In this document: one piece after another, positions 33,739 through 46,052 of the stretch
How the letters are laid out: each line of letters begins with the position of its first letter
Position numbering within the stretch: the first letter of the stretch is position 1
From: Petunia secreta
Lineage: Eukaryota; Streptophyta; Magnoliopsida; Solanales; Solanaceae
Assembly: GCA_029990175.1 (NCBI GenBank)
Contig: JARKIP010000005.1
Coordinates: forward strand, 28,095,501 to 28,159,500
Length of the DNA: 64,000 nt
Reading direction: 5' to 3'
Program-made: the position numbers and the translations under genes
Notes under the pieces: model-generated
The model's database searches: none
Seen by the model: the letters and a program-made list of their open reading frames with translations, nothing else
What the model was told of the DNA's origin: nothing

Positions 33739-34015
33739 CATTTTAGTATTTGGATACCCGATCGTCTTGATGAAAGAGGACTGAAGAGTTAGTGATGGTT
33801 CATGTGTCTCGTGAATTTTGGGAGATTTTGGGTAAAAAATCTGAAATAATAAGTGGGTGTGGGTATTATATTTAAGTCGTTAAACGGGTTATGGGTCGAG
33901 TAATCGGTTTATATTCCAAACGGTTTGGGTCATTAGAATTTTGTCCGTTGGCCCACTTGATGCACAGTTGGCTCCTACGTGGAGCACACATGGCATCCTG
34001 TTGGGAGTTACATGG

Positions 34016-34151
34016 CAGCTACGTTGTCTGCCGTCAATTTTAGGGGTATTTTACCAAAGTTCCTTAACGCTAAGGACAAGTGAGCCCAAACTGTAACGGG
34101 AACGAGGATATACAATAGTCGAAAGTAGAGGAGTAAATACGGCCCTTGCTG
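34016..34151 (-). repeat. MULE-2 right terminal inverted repeat
   Basis: Inverted match to 29071-29208. The outer end GGCCCTTGCTG abuts the TSD at 34152-34160. Confidence 0.9.
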
Positions 34152-34160
34152 AAAATTGTA
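34152..34160. repeat. MULE-2 target site duplication, right copy
   Basis: AAAATTGTA, identical to 29062-29070. Confidence 0.9.
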
Positions 34161-34557
34161 TGTATGGTAATGTTTTCCATACTTAATTCAAGCTTCAGCT
34201 AACCCAAACAGGCTATTTTACAACTAAATGAATGAAAAAGAAAATGCAAATCGAAAAGAAAAAAGAAAAATAATTACTTATATAAGTCAAGTGACCCGGG
34301 AAGGTCGAAACGGGCCGGATCATGCATAAACCCTCAATCTTGTTGCCCTTAAACCCTTCAAAACTCTCACCTCCTAAATACTATTTTCAAACAAAACAAA
34401 AGCAGCAAAAGAGGCTACACAACCTAATCTTCAAACTGTACGTGTGTTCAGCCGCTCTCTCTCACTGTGTGTGTGTGTGTTAATTGGGTATAAACAGTTA
34501 TTCAAATACTTTGAAATTTTTTGTTTTCTTGTTTCAGAGGAATAATAAATTGGAGAG
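34161..34557 (+). promoter_or_regulatory. promoter and 5' UTR of the Noc2-family gene, with telo-box-like motifs
   Basis: A 397-bp gap between MULE-2 and the start codon. AAACCCT occurs at 34328-34334 (followed by C) and at 34351-34357 (followed by T). These are 7/8 matches to the plant telo box AAACCCTA, which is frequent upstream of ribosomal-protein and ribosome-biogenesis genes. A CT/GT microsatellite (34455-34480) and a possible 3' splice site (TTGTTTCAG ending 34537) suggest a 5'-UTR intron. No clear TATA box was seen. Confidence 0.5.
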
Positions 34558-37500
34558 ATGGGGAAGCTAGGGAAGAAAGCAAGGAAGTTTGCAAAAAAGA
34601 ACCTTCAGTCAGTGCTTCGTGATCGTCGCAAGAAGAAAGCTGTATTCAAAAAGAGGTCTTCTGGAAGTAAGTTTCTTTATTGCAACACACATTATTAATT
34701 TGAATGTAAATGGTATATGGGACTATAGTCACATGTTTTATACGGATAAATAGCAGAGTTGGTATCAGGATTTAAAGTTTAGAGGTCGAGTCTCAAGGGG
34801 TTTTAGTCTTTTTTAGCTATGAGGTTCTAAATTATTAATTTATACATATCATATGAATTTCTTAAGACAAATACAATGTTTAGACCGAAAGTATGGGATT
34901 TGGTTGAATGCCTTCTAGTGCACTAACTCCGCCCCTGATAACTCGTACGACTACTTACCATTATTTTGTTTTGCAAGTAACTTTTAACTTTTATGAGATT
35001 GGACAGTTATGTGAATATGTTCATGACCTTGAGCTCTTTACTTATTGTAGAAAATGAGAAGAGTAATGTTGAAGACAAAGCAAAATTAGCACCTCACTCT
35101 AATGGAAGGTAAATTAAAAAAGGTGACTTTGATTCATTTTCTTTGAAGGTTAGATACACGCCGTTTTCTTGTAAGGCTGGACATTTTGTTCTTTTACTTT
35201 TTTTCCATCTTCAAGTTGTGGCTTCACTTACTGTAAAATTGGAAATTGATGCTAACCAGTTTTAGATTTGTAGTCATAAAGCAGAAAACTCTTTACAGAG
35301 AATGATTTCATCAGACTTCTGTCTTTTCAATTGAAAACCTCATGTTTCTATAGACAGATCATTTGGACTAAAGCTAGGTGATAGTCAGCAACTAGTACCT
35401 CCAGTTAGATATTGTCAATTTGCTCAATCAAATAGATTGTTATTCTCATGGACGATTTGTCTAGTCAATACACAAAAGTTTCTGCTAAATATGCTAATGT
35501 CTTTAGCAGAAAAAGGATCATCAAGCGTGAAATCATGCTCCATGTTTCTTTTAGGAAGGAGTCTTCATGTTCTCTTTCCTTAATTACTTCGCTTATCAAC
35601 ATTTTGATTCAGATAACTTCTTTGCTGTTGGTGCACTCTTTTTGTCCCGTTCTTCTCTCTCTAGGGGATTAATGATTGTCCAAGACTTGCAAGGAAGATA
35701 TCGCCACAAAAAAAAGTCGGCTATTTAAATGGAGAAGGGTAGGGAGGTGGACTCTTTATCCCCTGAGTTTCGAACCATGTGCCAGTAGGTCCTTGGGGAT
35801 TTCTCGGTTATTAAAAAAAACTTGCAAGGAAGATGTTGTTTAGGGAAACACATTATGTGATGTATCTTACATCAAACCGACTATCTCAAAGAATATGGAA
35901 TTGTAAAGGCTGAATATACACTTGGACTAGCTGAGTATACACATTATTTCTTGAACTTGTTTAAGTAGCACTTGTGACTTTGTCTTTCTTCATTTCCTTA
36001 ACATTTCTGCATTTTGTCCCCTTGATATAATCAAATTACGTTACTCCTCTGTAATCTTTGTTGTTGGTGTCTCTACCTTGTAAGGTAAGTCATGCAAGGT
36101 TTGCATGTATAAGACATTAATTATTGACTAGTCATAAGTTCTCTCAGGCACACTGAAGTTGAGGCTTTTGAAGACTCACCTCTGGATGCACCGTTCATAG
36201 AAAATGAGAGCGATGTGGTTGCAGATTCTTCGGACAGTGATGGATACCTTTCAGAGGTCTCAATATTCAACTGATAACCTTATCTTTAACTCAACGTCAA
36301 ACTTTTTCTTTATCAAGACTTTTTATGATCATAATTCAGGATATAAGCTTCGAAGATGAAACAGATAATGAGCCTGGGAAACTTTTAGAAGGTCCATCAT
36401 CTGACTCAAGTGGCATTTATCTCGGTGTTCTGTTCCTTGTTTTAACTTCCATTCCGTTATTTATATATTTCTAATTTTTCTCTTGTCAACAGCATGGATC
36501 CTCTGATTTATAACTGGATGTGCAGGTGATAAATATACAAGTGAATTGATGACGCAGAATACAAAAATTCAGGAAGATCTTGCTGTACAAAAGAGAAAGC
36601 TGGAAAGACTGAAGAAGAAGGTAGGTTGCTTTTGCAAATCAAATCTATTGTTTTTAAGAGTTCGAAAAATGAGCCTGTTTTTGACTAGCTTGTGAATTTG
36701 CAGTAGAAAGTTCTATGATAATGTAGTAAGAGGAGTGCTTAAAAGAACTTTCTGGGATGTGTAAGGGAAGTGCTTAAAGAATTTTTTAAGACGTGAAAAA
36801 GTAAAGTAATTAAAGTATGCCACACTAAGATTAGAATGATTTTGTCGATATTAATTATGTTTGTTTGAGCTGTTGAGGATTGAAAGTTTTCCATTTAATG
36901 AAACACATCAAACATTTTGGATGGATGAAAAACATACTAGCTCAAGAACATTCTCAAAGGAAAAAAAGTTAGTAGCTCAAAGCCTTCAGGATGGACTGAT
37001 GGAGGAATATAAGACATTTTTATCTTCTCCATCATGCTTGGAATTGACTGTGATGGCCTCTATTCAGTGTGTCTAACCACAGAAGAAATTTACAGGGGCT
37101 TTTAACTCATCTTTTCTTTGATGGGCAGCTCATGTTTGGGATTTGATTGTGATGTCCACTATTTAAAGTAACCACAGAAGGAAATTACAAAGTGTTTAAT
37201 GTTGATGTATCTCAAATAATTTGTCTCAAAGGTAGCAAGTTCAGACTTCTTCAGGATTATGTGTTAGAACGCTGCTGATGTAGCACCATCTGTCTGAACT
37301 AGTTTATTCTTTTGAATATGCATTCTTTAATGTTATGTCAACCTTAAGATCTCGTTATCTGTTCATATGTTGTCTTAATCGGCCTTTTGTATATAATTAT
37401 CTGTTGGGATAGTTACCAAAGCCAAAGGATTGTCTGCTGAGCTTTAATTGAGAAGTTCAGTCCCATGGTGTTCATAGTTCTCTGTGTTCATGGATTGCGC

Positions 37501-40500
37501 TACAAGAATGTCTCTTATGCTAGTGTGTGTAAATATTTAGTGTGGGTACATAAAATGTTTTAGCTTTTGCATATATTAAGAATCAACATGAAGTACAACA
37601 CCGATACCAGAACCATTCCACTCAATACGTTAAGACAAATGAGGATACATGTAACATAGTTCTTTTCATACAACACTTGTTGATTTAAATTGAAAAGCTC
37701 TTACACATGCAAGTTATTGTTCAATGTTGTTTGAACATTTTCAGGATCCAAGTTTCTCTAAGTTCTTAGAAAGACACAAGAAGGACATTGAAGCAGTACA
37801 AAATGGAGAAATGGTAAGTAATGTTGGAAGATGTTTTCTTGTTAACTGCAGTGTGCAAGATTTATTGTTTTATAGTGGTTTTGTCTCTCAATAGTGGTGT
37901 GCTCAGAAAAGACCTAGATCCTATTTCTGAACAAATCTGCTCATATCATCCTTGAGGAGAAACTGATGATATATTCAAATGATTTATTCCAAAGAAACTG
38001 CAAAGACATATATGTTAAAGTATATTTTATCTGCACGTTAACTGCATCCATTTTCTATGTAGTTTGACCATAACTGCTACATCAGCCACTTAATGTCTAG
38101 GTTGAGAAAATGCTTAAGCGACTTCGATGAATAGTAATATTGCCCACAAACTAGTCCATATACCATGATTATCCAAATTAAAGGTGGATGATAATTACTG
38201 AGTATAGGAAATCAAACGCGCAAACTAGTACCTGTACCATGATTATACAAATTAAAAGGTGGATGGAAGCTTCTGAGAATAGGAATCAGGATAGGAAAGA
38301 GTATAAAGGTTGGGCTCATTATCCACCGGATTTTGAACCGTTCACTACTGCCCTTGGAGAATTATAAAAAGAGTAAAATCATATGGTATTCATTGACCTA
38401 AAACATATAATAGATTTCACAAAAAAGTGTGTTGGTGGATGCTGGAGACTAAAGGAAAACATATTAAATATATAAATGTCATAAAAGATATGTATGATAT
38501 CGCCTTTAATAATGTGAGAGTGGTTGTGAGAGATGCAAATGAGTTTTCCATTAATGTGGGTTTACACTAGGGATCACCATTAAACATGCACTTGTCTACT
38601 GTAGTTATGGATGAGCTAAGTAACCACATATAGGATGAGTTCTCATGTGTAGCTATTTGCGGACAGTATTTTGTTAAGTGAAAAAATATTGAGGTTTCTA
38701 CCAAAACTCTTGAACTATGGAGAAGCACCCCAAAGAATAAGGGTTTTAAGATAAGTAGAAGTTTGAATTTTATCAAACGTAAGTAGAAGTCTGAATATAT
38801 CTCAGCTTGTGAGGTGTGGGTTAGGAACATGTCATGAGGTCAAACCATGCTGCAGACAAAACCCTAATATTTAAGTGGAGAAGGTAGAGGGCAATGCCCA
38901 TTATCCATCGAGTTTTGAACTGCGCACCACTGGTACTCGGGGATAATTCAGTTATATTAAAAAGAGACTGAATATATGCACTTCTGGTTTACATGGGATT
39001 ACAGTGCTTAAATGCTACTCCCTCCGTCCCAAATTAGTTGTCGCTTTTAGCTTCTTCACGCCCATTAAGAAAATCATTAAATAGAGTGTATAGTTTACTA
39101 TGTTACCCCTATTTAATGTTTGACTATAAATTTTGTTGAGAATTTTTTAAATTATTAAGGGTATAGTTGGAAAAGACTAACAATTTTTGTCTTGAAATCC
39201 TAAAGTGTCAACTAATTTGGGACACACTATTTTTCCTAAAACGACAACTAATTTGGGACGGAGGGAGTAATATTTTAGCTATCTAGGCTCAATGTTCCAG
39301 GAGAATGGTATAATAGATGAAGATATTATACATGAAATCAAAATGGGATAGTTGAAATAAAGAAGTGTTGCCACAGTTAATTGGAGGATACCTACCAACT
39401 TGAAATGCAAGTTCTATAGAATGTTAAGGAAGATTGGCTAAGTTTCTACAAGATAAATATCACAGGAGTACAGATGTTAAGATGAATGTGCAACAATACA
39501 AGATCGGACAAGATTTATATATGATCACATTTGGCAGATGGTGCAAGTAACATATGCAATAGATAAAATTTGGGGAGATTACCTGATGTCCCATTTCGAC
39601 CTATAGATACACTGGCCTGGAGTGTTTGTGAAAGCATGTGATTAAAGGTGTTGGCATGATATTGACCTAAATCTATATGGAAGAAGATCGTCTCAAAAAG
39701 ACCTACTATCTCTTGGATTGCATGAAAACTTGCTGCATAAGGCACAATGAAAGAAAAAGATCCATATAGGTCCTACCAGTTAGTTGGGATTACTGTTTAG
39801 TTTTGTTGGTATATTGACATTAGGTTCTTTTTTGTAAGGAGTCCTTTGATCTTGTTAGAGATTTTTATGCCAATAGAAAATGTAGAAAACTTATAGTTCT
39901 AGAGAATCCTAAGATTTTTTAATAGTGGATTGATAAGGGCTAAATGGAGTGACATGGTTAGTGATGATCGGTATGGCCCACTTCAACTAGCTTGTAAGTG
40001 GGGTGTAATTAGTAGTGTTATACCATCTCGAACATAAAAATAAGTGGAAGTACAACCAACATTTTGGCCTGCTCTTTAAGATGCTATGTTGATCCAATTT
40101 TACACTTACCTGTGCTTGAATAAGCTACAACCTTTGAGAAAAAGAAAGTACTAACAAACCACTAGGATTTTATCTAGTGGTAAGAATGAAACATGTGATG
40201 TGTGGATCATAGGTGCACGTTACTGGTTTGAACCCTGCTGCGGACAAAAGCCTGCTATCTAAGTGGAGAACGGTAGAGAGGCAGACCATTATCCACCAAG
40301 TTTCAGACCGTATGCCACCGACCCTCGGGGATTTCTCTGTTATAACCAAAAAAAAAAAAAAAGAAAAATTATCAACAGTATATCTTCGTCCTTTCTTGAA
40401 CTCATGGTCCCTCTCTGCTTAAAGAAATTTGATCGGATAACTTTGCTGACTCAATATTCGGTTATGTATGTCCATATAGTCACTCCTGTCTTTGTTGGTG

Positions 40501-43500
40501 AAAAAGTTAATAGTAGGAAGGGCAAAATGTATGTTGGGCATGGTCTGGACGCATATGCTGGACAATGCAGGCCTTATATTTCTTTGTGCTTAGGTATTTT
40601 GACTTTCCACTAGTGGGCACCAGCTGAACTTGACATCAAAATGATGAAAACAATCTAGATATTGGGCAACTAAAGCCCCTATTTTCCCTTCAGAGCTAGT
40701 TTATATAATTGTATCTTGACTACTGATATGATAAGAGTATTCTGCTTTTGATTAGCTTTGTGGCAGTTTTCAGATGAAGATGAGACAAGCGATCGTGGAA
40801 GAGACTCGGAGGCTGCAGACAACCAAGGTAGAAGCAAGGATAAAGTGGTGACTGTATCTGCCATTAGTTCTTGGTGTCGTCTGATCAAAGAAGAGCACAA
40901 CGAGACGGCCTTTGTTTGTGTTTTAAATGCTTATCGAGCGGCATGCCACTATGGTGCTGAATCCATTGGACTAAGGTTTCAGAACGCTGAGACGTTCTGC
41001 AGCTTAGTAATATCTGTTATTTCGGAAGCAGATAATATATTTCGAGGGCTTTTGGGACTATCACCCAGTGGTTACAAGAATGAAGCAATATTGAAACTGA
41101 AGGATACACCAAAATGGGTTAATGTGAAACCTCTCATCAAGTCTTACTTAAGGAGTACATTATCTCTACTGGATCAGGTTACTGATTCAGACATTCTGGC
41201 TTTGGCTTTGACCCGATTCAGGGCTTCTTTACCATTCTTTGTTGCTTTCCCCTACCTTTTGCAGAGGCTCATTAAGGTATGCTATCTTTAGTACAAGATT
41301 TTAAGAAGAATCTTGTACATGCAATTGATGATTTCTGATGCATATGCTATCCACGTTGACTATTAAAACTCTAGAAGCACTTAGTTTATTTGTATCCAAA
41401 ACTGATCTCATGTATGTATGTACTTCTCAAGTTCATGCACCTGCTGGTAAGCTACGTGTGTACTACTAGTGCAACTACTAATTCTGTTGTGTATTATTTT
41501 GTACTAAAACTAACTTTGCTGCTGTGTATCTCACCATTTATGATGTGTGTGTGCATATGTGAATCAGATAAACAATATGTCAATAGCTGTAATTTTCATG
41601 CATACGCCGTTGAGAAATCTAGCAAATATAATCACAATTGATACTCTTTCATGAACCTGAAATTGGATTTGGGTGAATGGGTTTGTCTTTTTCAAGAGAG
41701 TTGCATGTAAATGATATTACTACTAGAAAGACAGATGCGATAGAACTTATTCACATTGTGAAATCAGAATATTTGCAATTTGAGGTTGTGTTAACATTGT
41801 GAAGCTCCACTGGCTTGTGATGCTAATTAAACCTTTCTAATACTTGGATTTATTCTGATTTCTTTGTTCCTGGCACTTAACATTGAAACAGACAACAGTG
41901 CATTTGTGGGCTACAAGTGTGGGGATGCTATCATCAGCGTCTTTTTCTATTGTACGGGATGTGGCCTCTCTATTTACAACTGATTGCTTTGACAGTTGCT
42001 TAGCGAAAGCTTTTGTGGCCTATCTTTCTCAGTCCAGAGCTACAGAAATTGTCAATAATAAACATTTGCAGTTCCTAAGAAATTCCTTGGTTGACTTGTG
42101 CTCCCTAGATATTCAAAGATCATTGTCCAAAGCCACTGCATCTGTCCGTCAACTTGCTAAGATATTGCAGTGGGGTTTGCGTACTAAGAAAAAGGTAATA
42201 AAATCGTTCCATCTTTTATTTATTAAGGAGTAAAAATGTAGTTTCAATGTAGCAGCTAGGTTTTGGTGGAAGGTATCTTCTTGACTATTTTTATCATCTT
42301 GTGTTGCAGGAAGCTCTTAAAAGGATCTGCAGTTGGGAGTATGCTAATTGTATTAATCTCTGGGTTGGTTTTATAGCGGCCAATATGTCGGATTATGATC
42401 TTCAGCCCTTTTTCTTTACTATGGTTCAACTTATAAATGGAGTGGTGGGCCTATTTCCCGGACCAAGATATTTCCCTTTAAGACTCAATTGCATTCAATG
42501 GCTTAATAGTCTGTCTAATTCTACTGGAGTTTTTATCCCGATTGCTTCATTTGTGTTGGATGCTCTGGAATACAAAATGGTCAGAGCAGGTGGAAAACCT
42601 GGAGCTGCTCTCTCCTTTCAGTCTGTTCTAAAGGTTGGTTGCTGTTAGATCAAAATGATGATTTGGCAATTCTGTTTCTTTATGCATTTGTTTCACCATC
42701 TTAAATTAAGATGAATGTACTGCAGTTACCAAAGAATTGCGTGAAGTCTCAAGCCTTCCAAGACGAATGTATTTCATCTGCAATCGAACAACTGTCATCA
42801 CACTTTTTACAATGGAGCCACCACATTTCTTTTCCTGAATTAGCAACTGTTCCACTGATCCGTTTGAAAAAGTTTTACGAGAAAAAGACAAAGGAAAGTC
42901 TACGCCGTGCAATAAAGCATCTGATTGAGCAGGTACTTAACCATCTTTGATGTTTTTGATTTGATTAGATACATTGTGTACCATATGCATTCAGAAACAT
43001 GTATAGTGAATGCAATTGTTAAATTAAGAAGTATGCTAGTGGATGTAGCTCTAAATAGGATTTGTACCCAAGTGCCAACTGAAGTAAAACCCAAAGCATC
43101 TCACACAACCACGCTATTTGACTGCAGTTGCTTCAAATCACATGTATTCAGCATGTGTGATAGGCTTCCTTGGGTTCATAGTAGATCAAATTAATGGTTG
43201 TTGAACAATCTGAAAGTATAGAGGACGTAACGTCTTCTCCTTTACTAAGACATGATTTAAGAAAATGTGTCCCGTTTCAATAAACTATTTATTATTGTAC
43301 TCATTTCTTAGATTGCAATTACTTGTCTTACACGGGAGATGATAGTTTGGGAAATATACAATTTTCTTTCCTTTTGTTTCCTGATAATTAGTTCTGGAAC
43401 TACAGTATTTAAATGTTTCTTCACATATTTTGCGATCATTTTGGTATTCCTCGTAAACTATTGGGTACTAAAGCAAAACCTTGCTGGATAACAGTAAGTG

Positions 43501-44947
43501 GGTTTGGGTATTAAACGAGCAGCGGAAAGGACAGAGTTTCGCTCTTGCTTTGTGTGGCTAGGAAGGAAAAAGATAGCTATCAAGACTTGCCGAGTCAACT
43601 TACCTTGTGGATCCATCCTTTTTCCTGTTTATAGTCTTTAATTTGGAAGCGGTTCTATTTTAATATCTCTTTCTTCCTCAGTTTCCACCCTTCCGTTTTT
43701 AGGCTACTTTCAGTTTCTTAGTAGAATTGGGCAAGGATATACTGCCTACATGGTATAAACTGGTTATAAATAAGAGATCACCAAAGTCTGGGACATAGAA
43801 TTTCTCAATAACATTTTCTTGTCTTACTTTCAGTCAGCAGCTTTTCATGCCTTTCTTGTTGTGACGACGTTCTTTTGCCTCTGCAGGTGGAGAAAAATGT
43901 TGATTTTGTGCAAAAGAAAAGAGATGAGGTTGCCTTTTCACCAAATGATCATCAATCTGTTGAAGCATTTCTTCAGGTGTGCCCCATCTCTTACCAACTT
44001 GACTATATTTCAGGCTGGAGAGATCAATTTATTTTATTTAACTAGTTGTTCAATGTGCAGTTTGAGAAGTCCAGTCGCAGTTCTCCATTTACTCAGTACT
44101 ACAGAAGTATACTTGAAAAGGCTGCTGTAAGGGGCTCGCATAAGAATGAAAAAATTAGGTACTTCTATGCTGTAGCAGTTTTGTTCAATTTCTTCTAGTT
44201 AGTCTAGTATCCTGGTGTGTCTTTTGTTGTTTGTGGTGCTGTGAGGGTTGATAATATTTGTTATAAAGGAAGATGGGTACAGGGCATGACTCCGATGATT
44301 GCCATAATTTTCCAGTTTCAGGTTTGTCAGTTCAAATGGTAGTGTTAATTGATATCTTTTCTTTTTCTTTAATCCCCTGTTCTGGTGCGGATGTGGTTTG
44401 AATATTCTGCTACGGCTTTTTCCCTTTGGGGGGGGGGGGGGGGGGGGGGGGGCAAGGAGGGCAACAGAACAACGGGGTTTTGTGGATGACAGTATCAGTG
44501 AACTGGGTACAATTATAAATGACAAATGATTCACCTCACCATCTCTTGCCGGTCATTCCGAAGACAGCTTGTTCAAGAACTGCTGCGATGTTCCGAATTT
44601 CACAGCAGTTCAGCATTCTGGATTCAAGTTGGGTCTAATTTTAAGGGTGGTGATCATGATAGGCTGTACCTCATTCTCGCTTTTGTTCAACTCCAACTAG
44701 TATGTTGTTTAGGTTATATTCAAGCTAAGGATGTATGGCAATGCTACCCATCTGTCTCTGGATGATATCACACTGACTCTCTAAATTCTACTGCAGCTTG
44801 CCAAAACAAGAGATATCAAAGCGTAAAAGAGAGCAGCCCCAGGAAAATGTAGAGAATGGTCATTTGCTTAACGGTTCAGGCCTTAAGGATCTGGTTGCTG
44901 TTAACGGAACAAAGAAGCGAGTCAAAAGAAAAGTTCTGGAAGCATGA
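34558..44947 (+). CDS. NOC2: Noc2-family nucleolar complex protein (REBELOTE/NOC2-like), 13 exons
   Basis: Exons: 34558-34666, 35051-35108, 36148-36256, 36340-36424, 36526-36620, 37745-37813, 40767-41276, 41892-42194, 42310-42633, 42726-42932, 43887-43976, 44061-44158, 44797-44947. All are GT-AG, phases agree, and they total 2208 nt or 735 aa. The lysine-rich start MGKLGKKARKFAKKNLQSV is the usual plant Noc2/REBELOTE N-terminus. An acidic region follows (SDSDGYLSED), then a coiled coil (KRKLERLKKK) and the Noc2 domain at about 280-620 (TVHLWATSVGMLSS, YANCINLWVGFIAAN, FPGPRYFPLRLNCIQW), then a basic C-tail (KRVKRKV) likely serving nuclear/nucleolar import. Noc2 pairs with Noc1/Noc3 to move pre-60S ribosomes from nucleolus to nucleoplasm; REBELOTE also affects floral meristems. 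The exon 4 donor is the least certain. Intron 6 (2.95 kb) holds a SINE and a MITE. Confidence 0.92.
35685..35834 (+). mobile_element. 5'-truncated Solanaceae SINE with 15-bp TSD, in Noc2 intron 2
   Basis: The body at 35700-35819 contains the family's 3' part (GGAGAAGGGTAGGGAGG, GAGTTTCGAACC, CCTTGGGGATTTCTCGG) and ends in an A tail. It is flanked by exact ACTTGCAAGGAAGAT copies at 35685-35699 and 35820-35834. The pol III A and B boxes are missing, so it is 5'-truncated. Confidence 0.82.
38140..38290. repeat. ~75-bp imperfect tandem duplication in Noc2 intron 6
   Basis: ACTAGTCCATATACCATGAT...GGTGGATGATAATT is followed by ACTAGTACCTGTACCATGAT...GGTGGATGGAAGCT. Two diverged copies, non-coding. 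Confidence 0.6.
38295..38380 (+). mobile_element. SINE 3' fragment in Noc2 intron 6
   Basis: AAAGGTTGGGCTCATTATCCACCGGATTTTGAACCG...CCCTTGGAGAATTATAAAAAG matches the 3' body of the other SINE copies here, diverged. Confidence 0.6.
38825..38968 (+). mobile_element. SINE fragment in Noc2 intron 6
   Basis: Contains CCATGCTGCAGACAAAACC, TAAGTGGAGAAGGTAGAGGG, CATTATCCATCGAGTTTTGA and an A-rich end. It lacks the pol III promoter end. Confidence 0.65.
39018..39267. mobile_element. Stowaway-type MITE in Noc2 intron 6 (250 bp)
   Basis: Inverted ends CTCCCTCCGTCCCAAATTAG...CTAATTTGGGACGGAGGGAG with TA dinucleotides on both sides (39016-39017, 39268-39269), the Tc1/mariner-type target. The interior is AT-rich and non-coding. 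Confidence 0.93.
40160..40366 (+). mobile_element. near full-length tRNA-derived SINE in Noc2 intron 6
   Basis: Carries a pol III A box (TAGTGGTAAGA, 40175-40185) and B box (GGTTTGAACCC, 40225-40235), then the Solanaceae SINE body (CTGCTGCGGACAAAAGCC, TAAGTGGAGAACGGTAGAG, CATTATCCACCAAGTTTC, TCGGGGATTTCTC) and a 3' A-rich tail. Moved in trans by LINE enzymes. Same orientation as the host gene. Confidence 0.82.
44428..44452. repeat. poly-G run (25 G) in Noc2 intron 12
   Basis: An uninterrupted G25 run followed by GGCAAGGAGGGC, unusual in AT-rich plant introns. The exact length may be unreliable in the assembly. Confidence 0.9.
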
Positions 44948-46052
44948 TCGTGGTACATCTTTTTTGTTTGCTATAAATTTTGAAAATTTTCTAATAGCCT
45001 TTGTGGGTTGGAAATTTGAGCCTCGCTTCTCTCCGAGTTGTAGTGATATTCTTGGTACAGTAGAGAGCATTGTATGTTAGTTATTTTTCGAAAGGAAATA
45101 GAGAAATTTATTGGCTCCTGCTAAGGCATTTGAATCGTTCATTACTTTATTTATTTGTTAGTTATATGTTAGAGCGGTGTTATAAAAGGCTGTAACTTTG
45201 TCGCTTAAAGAAAGCAACACGAAGCAAGTGGTTATTGCTACTTTAAAAAAGTTTGCGCTTTTGCACAGTGATTTCAATGAGATTTGGTCGCTTGAATTTC
45301 TACATTGTCGTTTTGGTATATTATTAGATGTTGACATTAGTTACATAAATTGTACTAATATAATTTTCTTTGACTAAACTCATAGATGTTTGATCTTGTT
45401 AATATTCTTTACCATTTTTCCCTTGATTCTCAAAATCTTGTCCTAAGAAATTGATGCTCTGAACGGAAGTCGTTCATGGTAATGAGTGTTTCGTGTGAAA
45501 AGTTGTAGGTATGTACAGTAGACTTTAACCTTATACTGTTAATTCTGGTGCGACTCTGCGCCATTTCAATGCTTGCTAATCCTATTAGATGTATTTAACT
45601 AAATACGAAGGCGGTCCTTGAATAAAGTTATAGCTATTTTCTTTAAAATAACAGTTCACTTCATGACATCGTGAAGCATACATCTTAAGCATGGCACCAT
45701 TGTTTGTTTGGACCACAATTAGTATCTGCTTTGCTGGGCCAGGGAGGAGGTAATGTTTAACAGGGGAAGCAATCCGAGGTGGAGCAAACACCTACTTTTA
45801 TTCTCAAGATCAAGGCTGACACCATAGTTCAAAACTATTCTTAGCTTGTTATTGTATTGATCGTGCATTTTTCTACAACCACGACTGCAGAGGAGTTTTT
45901 GGTGCTCATCAAACTATCTTCAGCAGTATGAGCCTACCACATGGATACTCTTTGAAAGACGCTGCTTGAGTCTCTCCGCAACAGACATTATATGCTTCCT
46001 CGTAGATACGTGGTTCCCACCTATAGAGACTGCCACAGGTCTGGAATCGACA
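44948..46052. other. 3' UTR and downstream flank of the Noc2-family gene
   Basis: No coding region found. The 3' UTR probably ends within the first few hundred bases (AT-rich). No repeat was recognised up to the BiP scrap. Confidence 0.5.

Larger units (their letters stand above)
29071..34151 (-). mobile_element. MULE-2: Mutator-like DNA transposon (5081 bp), mirror orientation of MULE-1
   Basis: Inverted termini (CGACGAAGGGCC at 29071; CAGCAAGGGCC on the other strand at 34151) are flanked by the exact 9-bp duplication AAAATTGTA (29062-29070 and 34152-34160). The TIR sequence differs from MULE-1, so it is a separate family, but the gene content is the same: transposase (-, broken) and convergent GRF/tail-anchor gene (+, intact). 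Its right end lies about 400 bp upstream of the Noc2-family start codon. Confidence 0.93.

Noticed and set aside
40160..40366. tRNA gene suggested by A and B boxes
   Set aside because: The boxes belong to a SINE with the Solanaceae SINE body and A tail; no tRNA cloverleaf.
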